A stretch of DNA of 64,000 bases from Liriodendron chinense (taxonomy: Eukaryota; Streptophyta; Magnoliopsida; Magnoliales; Magnoliaceae), in the NCBI GenBank assembly GCA_003013855.2, contig PVNU02002850.1, forward strand, positions 1-64,000, written 5' to 3'. A program made the position numbers and the translations under genes. Positions 19,637 to 31,041 of the stretch are shown piece by piece. Below the pieces are notes generated by a model. That model was not told the origin of the DNA and searched no databases. It was given only the letters and a program-made list of their open reading frames with translations. Each line of letters starts with the position of its first letter. Position 1 is the first letter of the stretch.

Positions 19637-21004
19637 AGCTCAGTTTTTGGGCATTTAGAGAGGTTTTTGAGAGCCTATTACCCACACCTGTTGTATATCA
19701 TATTGTGCCTCAAAGAGGAGGAGTTTCAAGTCATATCCCTTGTGTTTAATCACAAGTGAGGGCATTCAAATGTAAACATAGAGATGACTTGATTCCTCTC
19801 TCAATTCTAGAGGTGAGACACTATACCACATAATCATATCTCTTGTTCAAGACCTCTAAAAGACCCTCTAGGTAAATCTCCTAGTTAGAACAAGCTACAT
19901 ATCCCATGTAGGAGATTCAATCATCCTCCTATCACCTTAGGCATCTCAAAGGCATCACAAGCAAGGTGATTGATCGAGTGTAGCTGAGGCATTGACGACG
20001 CAACGGCAACACGATCGAGGGAGCAAGGGAAGCTGATTGAAACATAGGAGAGCGGAGATCAAGCAACCCAAAAAGGCATTAAACAAGGGGCTCATCCGAT
20101 AAGTAAGGTTGTCTTTATTGAGAGTCCATCCACTAAATTTCCTGTGGGAGTTGAGTGTAGAGTTTGTTTGTCAAACTCGAACTAGGGACGCTGGCCGTTC
20201 CTTGGCCTATTTGTCGGCCTAAAGACTAGGGGTTGTTTGGCACTCCTTGGCCCATTTGCTAGGCCTAAACAAAGTCTCCAAGGGGGAGCCTCCGACAAGG
20301 GAGTGAACGTGCGTTGGGTTGAGAGTTAGCCTATGTCCAAAACTCTGTTCGAGTTAAGAGTTAGCCCTTTGCCCAAAATTATGGTTATGGTTGAGAGGTG
20401 AATCGGTAAAACCTCCGTGTAAAGGTTGAGAGGTGAACCTCATTTAAAACCTCTAATAGTGAATGCCGGTGTGCTCAAAGGAGTTGAGTACTTAAACCGG
20501 GAGTGGAGTAGACCCAAAGTCGAACCACTATACAAGCTTGTGTTTGCGATTGAATTGAGCACATTGATATCTTAGCATTGTATGTTTAATTGTTTAATTA
20601 TGAATGCTTGATAGGAATGTATGCTAGGCACTAGATAGACACATGCACACACAAGATGTACTTTCACTAAGTAGTGTAAACTTGAGCTCATTGATCCATT
20701 CTCATAAGTCTACATAGGTTGCATAGATTAGAAGCTTGATTAATAAAATCATTTGATTGTCTATGCATGTTTAGACTAGATTGTGTATTGCTTAATCATA
20801 TGCTAGTTTTGTGATTGGACCCACTTAGGCTTGGAAGCTGAAGTTCTTGCTTGCTTAGTTTAATTTGTTAAATTGTGTAAGTAGGCGAAAAGAATTTCAA
20901 AAGGTCCTAATCACCCCCTCCTATAGGACTTAGCCATAATTCTAGTTGCTCTTTAAGCTTCTGCACATACGAAGGTGTCTTGTTAGACTACCAACGTACT
21001 TTCA

Positions 21005-21212
21005 GTCGGGTGCCCGGTCAGGTGTTGGTCGGGTGCCAAACCATGATGCAAATCGGTCCAGCAGCTTTCGATTAAATCCACTTTGAATATCGGGCGCCTG
21101 ACCATGTGTTAGTTGGGCACCCGGTCAGGTCCAGAATTCTCCGGCGGGTTTCAGTAGAATTTCTCCAAATTGCAGGTGCCCGACCAGGTGATGGTCGGGC
21201 GCCCGGTGACCG
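21005..21212 (-). promoter_or_regulatory. U3 palindrome array of element H (3' LTR)
   Basis: Copies of GGTCGGGCGCCCGACC-type palindromes (TCGGGTGCCCGGTC, ATCGGGCGCCTGACC, GTCGGGCGCCCGGTG). The core differs from A and B but the position is the same. Copia G is inserted at its left edge. Confidence 0.75.
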
Positions 21213-21455
21213 TCTGATGTGTTTGTTGATTTCTTCTTTTCTTCTGGCCGATCCAGGTTTTTCTGACGTGATTCTTCAAGGCTTCTTTTTAGTGTCATCA
21301 ATGTGATTCTAAAGGACCCTTTTAACATCAAATTCATAACTTCTCCCTATCATTCCTACAATCACAAACATGCATTAGATTAGTCCTTTAATCATAGAAA
21401 TCATGCATGAAATGTGATGAAAAAGGGTTAGATATGTATAAATTAATAGCTCAAC
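21005..21455 (-). repeat. Element H 3' LTR, right end
   Basis: Aligns with 29160-29610 (tcgggcgcc repeats through TAGCTCAACA). It is followed by the polypurine tract (minus strand GGTTGGGGGTG). Confidence 0.9.
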
Positions 21456-22592
21456 ACACCCCCAACCAGCATTTTGCTAGTCCCAAGCAAAATAAGTGTG
21501 AAACAATCCTCTTCTCTGAAAACTCAACTCTCTCTTAGGAACTATGTTTCTATAGACTGTAATACATAGAAGTGCAAATTTCAGAAAAACTAAATAATGA
21601 AAAATTGAAGTCCTAAACTTTCCAAATAGAATAAGTGTTCACATAGAATTCCCACCAATTTATTGACAAATAGACAAATACGAACATGAATAGTTTAGTG
21701 TGCATTGTGCACGTTCATCTCATGACTTTCCAGGATTACCTTCTTTATAAATCAGCTAAACCAGATAATTAAGAGTGTACAGATCAACCAATTGCCTATG
21801 ACAGGAATTTGCCTTACCGTTCCTTCGACGGCTTTCACACTGCTTCCCATTTCTAACTTTGGTTACGGGTAGACCATCCCCTGGTTGGTAATAGGTAGCC
21901 CTTTTCGAAATTTTTCACAAATATTTAATACTACCCATACTTTCTTTTCGTTTCCTACAAATTAGATAGGATTTTTAAAAATCCATATCTTTCATTCTTT
22001 TCACTTATTTCACATGAACAATGATGGACAAAGTACCCCGGCTTGGTTCCTAAACACTTCAAATCTTCAGTCTCACCAATCTACAAGTCTAGTAATCCTT
22101 TTGAATCATCAGAATCGTGTAATGTGGACTAGATCAAAGGTGTTCAAATATTATATCGATCAAACAAATGGGGACATTCACATATAAAGTTATTCTGTTT
22201 AAGATAACTTAGAGATTTCAAAATCATATCAGTTCATCTTTCATCCTTTCATACTCATGACATCTCAAGTGCATAGAAACGAGGTTTTCCAAAAGAGATT
22301 TGATATTTCATAAAAATTGAAAATTTTCAACACAACTTTGCTCAAGATGTCACAAACTACTAGATAAGGACTCTCATCTCACCCCCTAACCAAATCTTGC
22401 ATTGTCCTCAATGTAAAAGGATATGTAATGAGCATGAACATGAGAGCAATGGTAAAACAACAGAGCATGAGAATGATAGTACTTGAGAGAGTCGAACATG
22501 GGGGTCTTCTTCCAGTATCAAAATCTACTAAAGCAATAAAATAGAAAAAATAACTAACCTAATCTACTCTATACCTTCGTCAGACTAGGAGA
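21456..22592 (-). other. Element H 3' non-coding region
   Basis: Homologous to 2422-3561. No supported ORF. The conserved non-coding block at 21798-21906 persists although the coding region is degraded. Confidence 0.7.
21798..21906 (-). other. Conserved non-coding block (element H copy)
   Basis: Begins ATGACAGGAATTTGCCTTAC like the other four copies, with somewhat more substitutions. Confidence 0.65.
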
Positions 22593-22889
22593 TCAATCGT
22601 CCTGATATACAGGATTGTTCAGAGTGATGGACATGTCCTCTGAATCAAATTTCTCAATGAATGGTTTAAGGCGTTGTCCGTTCACTTCAAAACAATTACC
22701 ATTCGCCACATTTTCTATCTCAATAGCCCCATGTGGAAAAACTTCTTTAACAATATATGGGCCGGTTCATCGAGATCTCAATTTTTCTGGAAAAAGATGA
22801 AGTCGGGAATTGTACAAGAGCACTTTCTGACCTTCATGGAAGGATTTTCTGAAGATGTGTTTGTTATGGAAGGCCTTCATCCTACGATC
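22593..22889 (-). pseudogene. Element H integrase C-terminal remnant
   Basis: Minus-strand translation in broken frames matches the C-terminal part of A's integrase, ending at the equivalent stop. It joins the inverted segment abruptly at about 22889. Confidence 0.75.
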
Positions 22890-23448
22890 ATTCCCCTCAT
22901 CTTTTGGACATGTCTACATATTGCTTACCATAGACTATGTGTCCAAGTGGATAGAGGGTATTCCACATAGAACTAACGATCATCGTACAGTTCTAAAGTT
23001 CCTTAAAGAAAATATTATCTAGATTTGGAATGCCTTGAGCCATCATAAGTGATGGTGGTTCTCACTTTTGCAATAGGCCCTTTGAAGCCTTAATGAGGAA
23101 ATATGGCATTAGGCATAAAGTGAGTACCCCTTACCACCCACAGACAAGTGGGCAACTTGAAATTTCTAATAGGAAAATCAAACAGATTTTGGAAAAGACG
23201 GTGAGACCGGATCGCAAAGATTAGTCGATGCTCTTTGGGCTCACCGTACCGCTTTCAAGACCCCCATTGGAATGTCTCCCTATAGACTTGTCTATGGGAA
23301 GGCTTGTCACTTACCTGTGGAACTTGAACACAAAGCCTAGTGGGCGATTCGGGCATTACATTTTGCTATTGACAAAGCTAGCTCGCTTAGAAAACTCCAA
23401 TTGAATGAGCTTGACGAGATCCAGAACGATGCTTACGAGAACTCGAGG
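22890..23448 (+). pseudogene. Inverted integrase core segment in element H
   Basis: Here the integrase core reads on the plus strand, opposite to the rest of H. Visible are FPSSFGHVYILLTIDYVSKW, DALWAHRTAFKTPIGMSPYR and LVYGKACHLPVELEHKA, ending QNDAYENSR. The minus strand on the right ends at WGIDF (23449 onward) and on the left resumes at the equivalent of the DKTKIFHDKN region. Both edges fit a simple inversion of about 560 bp with at most a few bases lost. Several stops show it is dead. Confidence 0.85.
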
Positions 23449-25585
23449 AAATCGATGCCCCAATAGTCAAAGACTTTAAGATGTTGAATTCGGGTAAGAG
23501 GCATCATATTTCGATGGGACAATCCTCCTAGCTTTTAACAGCACTCGCATGCTTTGTAAAACTCGTGGGTGTCCTTAAAGAGAGTGGGCCAATAAAAACC
23601 ACACTGCAGAATTTTTGTAGTGGTTTTCTTGACGGAAAAATGACCACCACACGCTTAATTAGACAAAAGGAGATGAAAGAATTTTGTTTATCATCAGGGA
23701 CACATCTCCTAATTATTTGACCTGGGCAATATTTAAACAATAAAGGTTCATCCTAAAAAAATCTACGCACTTCCCTTAGAAATTTTCATTTGCCCTGCCA
23801 AGTCTAATGAATTGGCATCGCACCTGTGGAAAGATAATTGGCTATGTCAGCGTACCATGGTGGATGCATAGCAACAAAGAGTCGCTCATCAAGGAATGAG
23901 TCCTCAATAGGTGACTCGTCAATGGAATTGGGTAGAACTAGGCAGGATAGATGATCCGCCACCACATTCTCTACTCCCTTCTTGTCCTTGATCTTTAAAT
24001 CGAATTCTTGAAGGAGTAGGATCCATCTAAGCAAACGGGGCTTAGCATCCTTCTTAGAAAGAAGGTGTTTCAGTGCCACATGATCCGTGTTACCTTTGAT
24101 CCTATTAAGTAAGGCCTGAATTTGTCTAAGGCAAAAATGACGGCTAGGAGCCCTTCTCCATAGTTAAGTAATTGACTTGGGCGGGATTTAAGGTCCTACT
24201 CGCATAGTAGATAACGTGGGGCTTCTTATCCATCTTTTGGCCTAGCATCGCCCCAATAGCATAATCGGTTGCATCGCACATCAACTCAAAAGGGATAGAC
24301 CAATCCGGTGGTTGCATATAGGAGCGGTTGTCAACATTTCTTTTAGCTTTGAAAAACCTAATTGACATTCAACACTCTACTCAAATTGGTTCTCTTTTTG
24401 GAGAAGGTTACATAAGGGCCTAGAGATATGGTTGAAATCCTTTATGAACCTTCTATAAAAGCCAGCGTGTCCAAGGAAGGACCGCACATCGCATATACTT
24501 TTGGGTGGTGGTAGATTGGAAATGATATCGATTTTGGCCCGGTCTACCTCTATTCCATTGGACAAGATGATATGTCTAAGGACTATTCCTCTTTGTACCA
24601 TGAAATGACACTTTTTTCAATTTAATACAAAGTTCTTCTCCTCCCACCTTGTCAAGACCAACTTCAAGTGATTTAGGCAATCATCAAAAGTACAACCGAA
24701 AATAAAGAAGTCGCCCATGAATACCTCAAGAAACTCCCCCACCATGTTTGAGAAAATACTCAACATACATCATTGGAATGTGGTGGGTGCATTACATAGT
24801 CCAAATGGCACCCTTCGATATGCAATGGTACCAAACGGGCATGTAAAGGTAGTCTTCTCTTGGTCTTCCGGGGCTATCTCAATTTGGTTGTAGCTGGAAT
24901 AGCCATCGAGGAAGCAATAATAGGAGTGACCCGCTAACCTCTCCAAAATTTGATCCATGAATGGGAGAGGGAAGTGGTCCTTCCTAGTGACCGTGTTTAG
25001 CTTCCGATAATCTATGCACATTCGCCAACCGGTGGTCACTCTAGTTGGTATAAGTTCATTGTTGGCGTTCTCTACGATTGTAATACCAAACTTCTTTGGG
25101 ACAACTTGCGTAGGACTCACCCATTGGCTATCCAAGATAGGGTAGATGATACCCACACCTAGTAGCTTTAACACCTCGGCTTTGACAACCTCTATCATGT
25201 TTGGATTTAACCTTCTTTAAGGTTGTCTAGTCATTTTCGTATTCTCTTCAAGGTGTATACAGTGAGTATAGACTGAAGAGTCTATCCCCTTAAGGTCCGC
25301 TATTGTCCAGCCTATGGCTCCCCTATGTTCTTTGAGTAGCTCAATCAACTTGAGCTCTTGGTCTTTTCCTAGGTGAGAGGCAATGACAACCGGGAATGTT
25401 TCCTCTTGACCCAAATATATATATTTAAGCTTGGATGGTAGAGGTTTAAGGTCAAGTTTTTGCGGCTTGATATTAGACGGTAGAGGTTTTGATGTGGTTG
25501 GTGACAATCTTTCAAAATGAGTCCTCCACCGGCTAGTATCGACTATCGGTTTTTCACTACTCAATGCTTGCACGATATCACTCAA
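23449..25585 (-). pseudogene. Element H RT-RNase H-integrase N-terminal remnant
   Basis: Broken minus-strand pieces: linker WRTHFERL at about 25530, RT from about 25198 (GWRMCIDYRKLN, FGLCNAPTTFQ), a damaged active site FMGDF near 24713 where A has FMDDF, RNase H (CDATDYAIGAMLG, KHLLSKKDAKPRL) and the zinc-binding start of integrase up to WGIDF. Several frameshifts and stops are present. It shares with A a TAA before the GGHFS motif near 23655. Confidence 0.88.
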
Positions 25586-25603
25586 GATGGGATCCTTACA
25601 ATT

Positions 25604-26184
25604 TTAGAAGTGTACCAAGTATGTCTCCAAATTTTCTAGAGGTTCAAGTTGAAGGAGCTCCTCTTCTTCAAAGGATTCAAGCATGTTTACCTTGAAGAGC
25701 TCATCATCCTCCTCATTCCTTTTCTTTTTGCACATATGGAACACGTTTACCTCTAATGTCATATTCCCAGAGGACAATTGCATCACCCCATTCTGGCAAT
25801 TAATAATTGCGTTTAATGTAGCCAAGAATGGGCAGCCTAAAATTACCAGTATTTGAGTGCTGGAATCCATAACCGGTGTGTGTCCAAGACGATAAAATCC
25901 ACTGGATAATAGAATTTCTCGGCTTGGACCAATACATCCTCAACCATCCCTCTCGGTATTCGAATGGATCTATCAGCAAGTTGCAATGTGATTTTGGTGG
26001 GCTTTAATTCACCAAGGCCCAATTGCTCATATACTGAGTATGGGATCAAATTTACGCTTGCCCCCAAATCTAGCAATGCCTGCTCAATCCGATAATCACC
26101 AATGATACATGAGATTGTGGGACTACCGGGATCCTTGAATTTTGGGGGGGGGGGGGGGGGGGGGTCTTTTGTTGAGAATAGCAC
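25604..26184 (-). pseudogene. Element H protease remnant
   Basis: Retropepsin-like segment with LLDLGASVNLIPYSVYEQ and LADRSIRIPRGMVEDV, shifted near 25860 and interrupted upstream by a run of 21 G at 26144-26164. An acidic segment (NEEDDELFK) follows protease, and an in-frame TAA separates it from RT. Confidence 0.85.
26144..26164 (-). repeat. Poly-G run (21 bp) in element H
   Basis: Replaces a GGGG that follows 'tttt' at the equivalent site of element A (near 7147). It could be slippage or an assembly artefact. Confidence 0.9.
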
Positions 26185-26402
26185 TCACTTGCTCATTCAA
26201 AAAGGCCTTTTGTTGCACATTATATTTGTGTTTAGTTGTGCATAGGTCCTTTAGAAGCTTGGCATAAGAGGGAATTTGTTTTATTGCATCAAGTAAAGAA
26301 ATGTTGATCTTGACTTGTTTGAAAACCTATAGAATGTCATGAGAGTTTGGGAGAGGTTTTGGAGTAACCAATCTCGAAGGGAATGGTACTACAGGCTTAA
26401 AA

Positions 26403-28029
26403 ATGCGTTTTATTTCCTGTGGGGCTAAGTTGGATCCATCTTCATTCACAGAAATTACCGGATCATTAGGTTTGTCGGCCTTCACCGAAATAGATTTGTC
26501 AATTTTCTTACCACTTCTAAGAGTGGTAATGTATTTTTATTGCTCCACATGTTGGTTGGGGAGATTAGGTATACTTATTTCATGTGCTTGCTTTGGATTG
26601 GGCTGAGGTTGGGCCAAAAAGGTCCCTTCCCTAGCATTCAAGCGTCCCTTAATCTCATCAACTAAGACTTTAAGCTCTTGAAACATTTGTTGGTTCGTTT
26701 GATTTATTTGTGTTTGCCCTTGTATAAACGCCTTTAGAGTATCCTCCATTGAGAATTGAGGTGGGGCCATGTTTTGCATGGGTGGCCCTCCTTGAGAGTT
26801 GGGAGGATTACCCGTGGGATTATTCTTCCAACTGAAATTTGGGTGATTATTCAAAGTAGAGTTGTACGTGTTACCTATCGGTCCATTGAAAGGTCGTTGA
26901 TAACCATATGTGGCGTTTGCTTGCTCTTGTAACAACTCTTGAAACGCAGGAATTGTAGGACAATCTTGTGTAGAGTGTACATTAGTGGCACAAATTCCAC
27001 ATACGTTCTCAATAGCTTCCGTGGACATAGAAACTCCACTTTTGCTTAGTTCCATGGCCTCGACTTTTCTTGTGAGATTGGCTAGCCTTACATTCACATC
27101 ATCTTCCTCCTTAAGGATGTAAATCCCTCATTTCTCTTTTCGTTAAGGAGGCTTGAGGTTACTAGATTTGTCCGAGGTATCCTATGATTGAGCATTCTCG
27201 GCCAACATGTCTAGGTAGCTTCATGCCTCATCTGAATTTTTGCTCATGAACTCACCATTGCACATCATCTCTACAAATTGGCGCATGTTAGAGTTTAATC
27301 CATCATAAAAAGAAGTTGATAATACGCCAACTTTTGTATCCATGATGTGGGCAAGTGAGTAAGAGTTCCTTAAACCGTTCCCAACTTTGAAAGAACGACA
27401 CACCCTCTTTTCTCATAAATTTCATTATAGATCTTCGAAGGGTGTTCGTTTTATGAGTCGGGAAGAACTTTTTCAAGAATTTTCGAGTCATCTTAGTCCA
27501 TGACCCTATTGAATGCAATCTAAGAGAGTGAAGTCAACTCTTGGTTCTTTCTTTCAATGAGAAAGGAAACAATCTAAGTTTGATGACATCCTCTGAAACA
27601 TTATTGTATTGCAAGGTAGCAACAACTTCATCAAACTCCTTCAAGTGTAGATATGGGCTATCAGAATCTAGCCCATGGAACTTTGGCAAAAGTTGAATTA
27701 CCCCCCGGCTTCATATCAATGTTCCCCCCGGTGGTTGGTAAGACCACGTAGGAGGGTGTAGTTGCACGGGCCAGTTGTAGGTAGTCCCGTAAAGCTCTCA
27801 TTGGAGGAGCATTATGCACCTCATTCTCTTCTACTCCCTCACGATTTGCGTTCGAAGTTGGAGTAGGGTGGGGAGGATTCCCTAATGGAGTTTGATCCAT
27901 ACTTCCTGAACTTTCACAATGTTCTACGGATTTTCGGACTCGTCTATGAACAGAGGGTGGTCGAACTAAACCACCTTCAGTTTGGAGATGATTGTTGTGG
28001 TCACGTTCCCAACAGGACATAAACCACAC
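26403..28029 (-). pseudogene. Element H gag remnant
   Basis: Start M(S)CWERDHNNHL, positionally like MPHWAR of A. Then MRALRDYLQLARATTPSY, a capsid core in at least three frames, CCHC knuckle CGICATNVHSTQDC and a Gln/Asn linker. Frameshifts lie near 27100, 27350 and 27660. Confidence 0.87.
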
Positions 28030-28292
28030 AATTCAAAATCTGAATTAATCCTAAGTACTAAAAATAAAATCTGAAAATAAAAACTAAAAACTGAAAGAGT
28101 TCAAGTTGGAAGAATAGTACCCGATTTGCTTGAACTTGAAGAACTTCCTACAAAACAAAACAAACCTTATTAGTTCTATAATTCAGAAAAACTAATCTTA
28201 AGAAAATAGGAAAACCTAACTACTACTTCTATAACTACTAAAAAAAATTAGAACTGTTTAACCTAGAATCCCCGGCAACGGCGCCAAAAACT
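28030..28292 (-). other. Element H 5' leader with primer site
   Basis: Shorter leader than A or B. The primer site at 28268-28286 (plus strand atccccggcaacggcgcca) matches the tRNA-Asp type exactly. Confidence 0.75.
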
Positions 28293-28902
28293 GGTTCGCT
28301 CGCCTCAAGTGCAAGGCTTGCGATGTAGTAATAACTCGATAAGACCGAAGTCGATCCACAAGGAATTAGGGTAAACTAATTCACACTATTCTAATAACTT
28401 CAAATTTCGCAATTTGAAGTTTGATTTTATAAAATAAGGGAAAACAATAACTTTTGTAAAATTCTATTAATTAATGGAACTAAGGATCCACTTGTAGTAG
28501 TTCCATGTGAATTCATTCATCCAAGCATAAACACAACTAGATTCGAAGTTCTATCTCTCATCTAGTTGGAAGATTAAGCATTCAAACACAAACAATCCCG
28601 CTTAAGTCAGAAAATAAGATTCTAGTTCTAATGAAGCACATAGAATTCAACCATGTAGCCTTCGAAGTAACAACCATGCCAAGAGACTCTGGTATGCTCT
28701 AGGGTTACTACAATTCGAATCTAATTAATCCAACCATGATAATCTCAGAGAATTGCAAGGAACCCATGTCCGAAGCACATGAACTCTCATAAAACATAAA
28801 AAAATTACCAACTTTATTCAAACTAGAACTTAAAAATCCAAACTTTTAAGTAATGGTACTTGAATTAAGCAAATTCAACATGAAAACTAGCTACAAGCTT
28901 CA

Positions 28903-28924
28903 CCTCTTAGCCCTAGCTAAGAGG
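28903..28924 (-). other. Conserved 22-nt stem-loop (H, 5' LTR)
   Basis: Perfect arms CCTCTTAGC/GCTAAGAGG with loop CCTA, despite the age of this element. Confidence 0.8.
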
Positions 28925-29097
28925 GTTTAGCCAAGCATTGTCATACTTGAACTAAAAATAAAAAAAAACTAATTAAAAGCATAGAAAACTAGAAAAAATC
29001 CTAGTTAGAGGAGTTGCGGTCGCTCCACAGTGATCTCTCTTGCTCCCCATGAACTTAGAACTCTTCTAGAATACCTTAGTAAGGATGCGAAGGTGTC

Positions 29098-29107
29098 ATT
29101 TTATAAG
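29098..29107 (-). promoter_or_regulatory. TATA box of element H 5' LTR
   Basis: The minus strand reads TTATAAAATG, about 50 bp downstream of the palindrome array. Confidence 0.6.
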
Positions 29108-29155
29108 AAAAACCACGCACCGCCTCAGATTGCGTGGATCTTTACGCACTTACGC

Positions 29156-29371
29156 CGGTCGTCGGGCGCCTGGTCAGTGTTGGTCGGGCACCCGACCATG
29201 CTGCAAATCGGTCTAGCGGCTTTCGATTAAATCCACTTTGAATATCGGGCGCCCGACCACGTGTTGGTCGAGCGCCCGGTCAGGTCTAGAATTCTCCAGC
29301 GGGTTTCAGAAGAATTTCTCCAAATTGCGGGCGCCCGACCAGGTGATGGTCGGGCACCCGATGGTCGTCTG
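29156..29371 (-). promoter_or_regulatory. U3 palindrome array of element H (5' LTR)
   Basis: Units GGTCGGGCACCCGACC, ATCGGGCGCCCGACC and GGGCGCCCGACCAGG, equivalent to 21005-21212. Confidence 0.8.
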
Positions 29372-29610
29372 ATGTGTTTGTTGATTTCTTCTTTTCTTCT
29401 GATCGATCCAGGTTTTCTAATGTGATTCTTCAGAGCTTCTTTTTAGTGTCTTCAATGTGGTTCCAAAGGACCCTTTTAACACAAAATTCATAACTTATCT
29501 CTCTTATTCCTACATTCACAAACATGCATTAGATTAGTCCTTTAATCATAGAAATCATGCATGAAATGTGATGAAACGGGGTTAGATATGTATAAATTAA
29601 GAGCTCAACA

Positions 29611-29796
29611 GATGGTAAAAAGCTTACAGGAAGAAGACCATCTGATCAATCTTTTGGAAACCTTCCAAATACTTCAGCAACATAGAATGAAATTAAACCC
29701 TGGAAAATGCACCTTCGGAGTTTCTTCAGGAAAATTCCTCGGCTTCATGGTCAGGAGAAGAGGGATTGCGGCCAATCCCGAAAAAGTTCAGGCAAT
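29611..29796 (+). pseudogene. Element T (Tat Ty3/gypsy) reverse transcriptase fragment
   Basis: The plus strand encodes a Tat-lineage RT stretch: MVKS, then MKLNPGKCTFGVSSGKFLGF, RRRGIAANPEKVQAI. It is cut on the left by H and on the right by F; the same reading continues at 37281 with IDMKAPKSLRDIQRL. Upstream gag, protease and RT fingers are expected left of the window. Confidence 0.88.
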
Positions 29797-30415
29797 TGTT
29801 CGCTCGCCTCAAGTGCAAGGTTGCGATGTAGTAATAATTCTCGGTAAGACCAAGGTCGATCCACAGGGAAAGAGGTAGATAGTTCTAAACTATTCCAGCA
29901 ACTTGGATTGGAATTTGAATTAAGAAAACTAAAACTAAATAGTAATGTAAAAAAGGAAATTTGAGAATAAGAGAGAGAGAAAATTAAGGCTTTAAGGATC
30001 CACTCATAACAATCTCATGTCAATCCATTCAATCCATGCATAAAACGCAACTAGATTCAAAGTTCTATCTCTCATCTAGTTGGAAGATAAAGTAATGAAG
30101 CACATTCAATCCCACTTAAGTTAAGAATTCAAGTTCTAGTCCTATTCAGGTGCATAGCATTCAAAATCATGGCCTTCGGAGTAACAGCCATGCCTATGGA
30201 CTATGGCATGCTCAAGGGTTACCACAATTCGAATTTAATCAAGCCATACATGATAATCTCAGAGAATTGCAAGGAATCCATGTCCGAAGCACATGAACTC
30301 TCATAAAACTTCTAAAAATATCAATTTTATTCAAACTAGAATATTCAAAATCCAAACTTGAAGTAAAGGTACTTGAATCAAACTGAATTAAACATGAAAT
30401 TAACTACAAGCCTCA

Positions 30416-30437
30416 CCTCTTAGCCTTAGCTAAGAGG
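30416..30437 (-). other. Conserved 22-nt stem-loop (F, 3' LTR)
   Basis: Arms CCTCTTAGC/GCTAAGAGG; the loop is CTTA instead of CCTA. Confidence 0.8.
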
Positions 30438-30577
30438 TTAACTAGAAGAAAGAATTAAAACTAGAAACTAGAACTAAAAGAAAAAGAAAACTAGTTGTAG
30501 GAGGCTAGGAAGCCTCCTAGGTCTTGATCTCATTGCTCCCCACGTTGCTAGATGCCGTAGGAAGAGAGTGGAGGTGG

Positions 30578-30588
30578 CCTTTTATAAG
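30578..30588 (-). promoter_or_regulatory. TATA box of element F 3' LTR
   Basis: The minus strand reads CTTATAAAAGG. The other LTR of F has lost this segment. Confidence 0.65.
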
Positions 30589-30694
30589 AGAAATCCCGCA
30601 CCAACTTGGAAACTTCAAGAAAACACGGAGTCCTTCCTCAATTTGGAAACTTGGTATTGAAAATAGAAATTTCTGGAGTACCTTAGACCTATCT

Positions 30695-30797
30695 GACGAC
30701 CGGTCTGGTGACCGGTCTAAGAAGAAAAAATAGTCCAAAAAATAACTGTAGACCTATCTAGCGACCGGTCTACAGACAAGTCTAGCGACTGGTCTAA
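30695..30797 (-). promoter_or_regulatory. U3 repeat array of element F
   Basis: GACGACCGGTCTGGTGACCGGTC followed by single GCGACCGGTC and GCGACTGGTC half-sites, upstream of the TATA box. Confidence 0.7.
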
Positions 30798-31041
30798 AAC
30801 AATTTTTCAAATTTTCTTCTTTTTGTCTTCTCTTTCTTTTTTGCTTCTTTCCTCCATCTTTTGGTACTTGTTCTATTGATCTTCAATGCATACAAAGTGA
30901 CTCTTTTAGCCATGAATTGGTGAAATCTCCCTCTCATTCCTACAATCACAAAAACATGTATTAGATTAGCCTTTAAACATGAAAACCATACATATAATAT
31001 GATGTAATGGGTCAGCAAATGTATAAATTGGAGGCTCAACA

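Larger units (their letters stand above)
19471..21004 (+). repeat. Ty1/copia LTR, element G, 3' part
   Basis: Plus-oriented copia LTR lacking its 5' end in this window. From about 20040 it follows solo LTR K in order (CCGATAAGTAAGGTTGTC, GGAGTTGAGTGTAGAGTTTG, CCTTGGCC/CGGCCTAAA repeats, GGTCCTAATC, a final TTTCA). The missing start should lie left of the window, on the far side of C. It ends at 21004 inside the U3 array of Athila element H; GTCGG (21005-21009) is the expected duplication. Confidence 0.75.
21005..29610 (-). mobile_element. Athila element H, old and degraded, partial on the left
   Basis: Right LTR 28293-29610; left LTR end 21005-21455, the rest left of the window because G is inserted in it. 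The internal region on the minus strand has leader, gag, protease, RT-RNase H and integrase remnants with many stops, a 21-G run and an internal inversion of about 560 bp. It sits between G and a T reverse transcriptase fragment, so H most likely inserted into T. Confidence 0.9.
28293..29610 (-). repeat. Element H 5' LTR (1318 bp)
   Basis: The expected first base T is G here (GGTTCGCTCGCC); it ends GAGCTCAACA. It contains stem-loop, TATA box and palindrome array in the usual order. The next bases (GATGG) are the expected target duplication, whose partner is outside the window. Confidence 0.9.
29797..31041 (-). repeat. Element F 3' LTR (1245 bp)
   Basis: Starts TGTTCGCTCGCC and ends AGGCTCAACA. 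Complete, with stem-loop, TATA box and ACCGGTC repeats. Confidence 0.92.

Noticed and set aside
29561..29878. Plus-strand ORF joining the end of H's LTR, a T reverse transcriptase piece and the start of F's LTR
   Set aside because: It crosses two element boundaries by chance; only the middle (29611-29796) is a real coding remnant.
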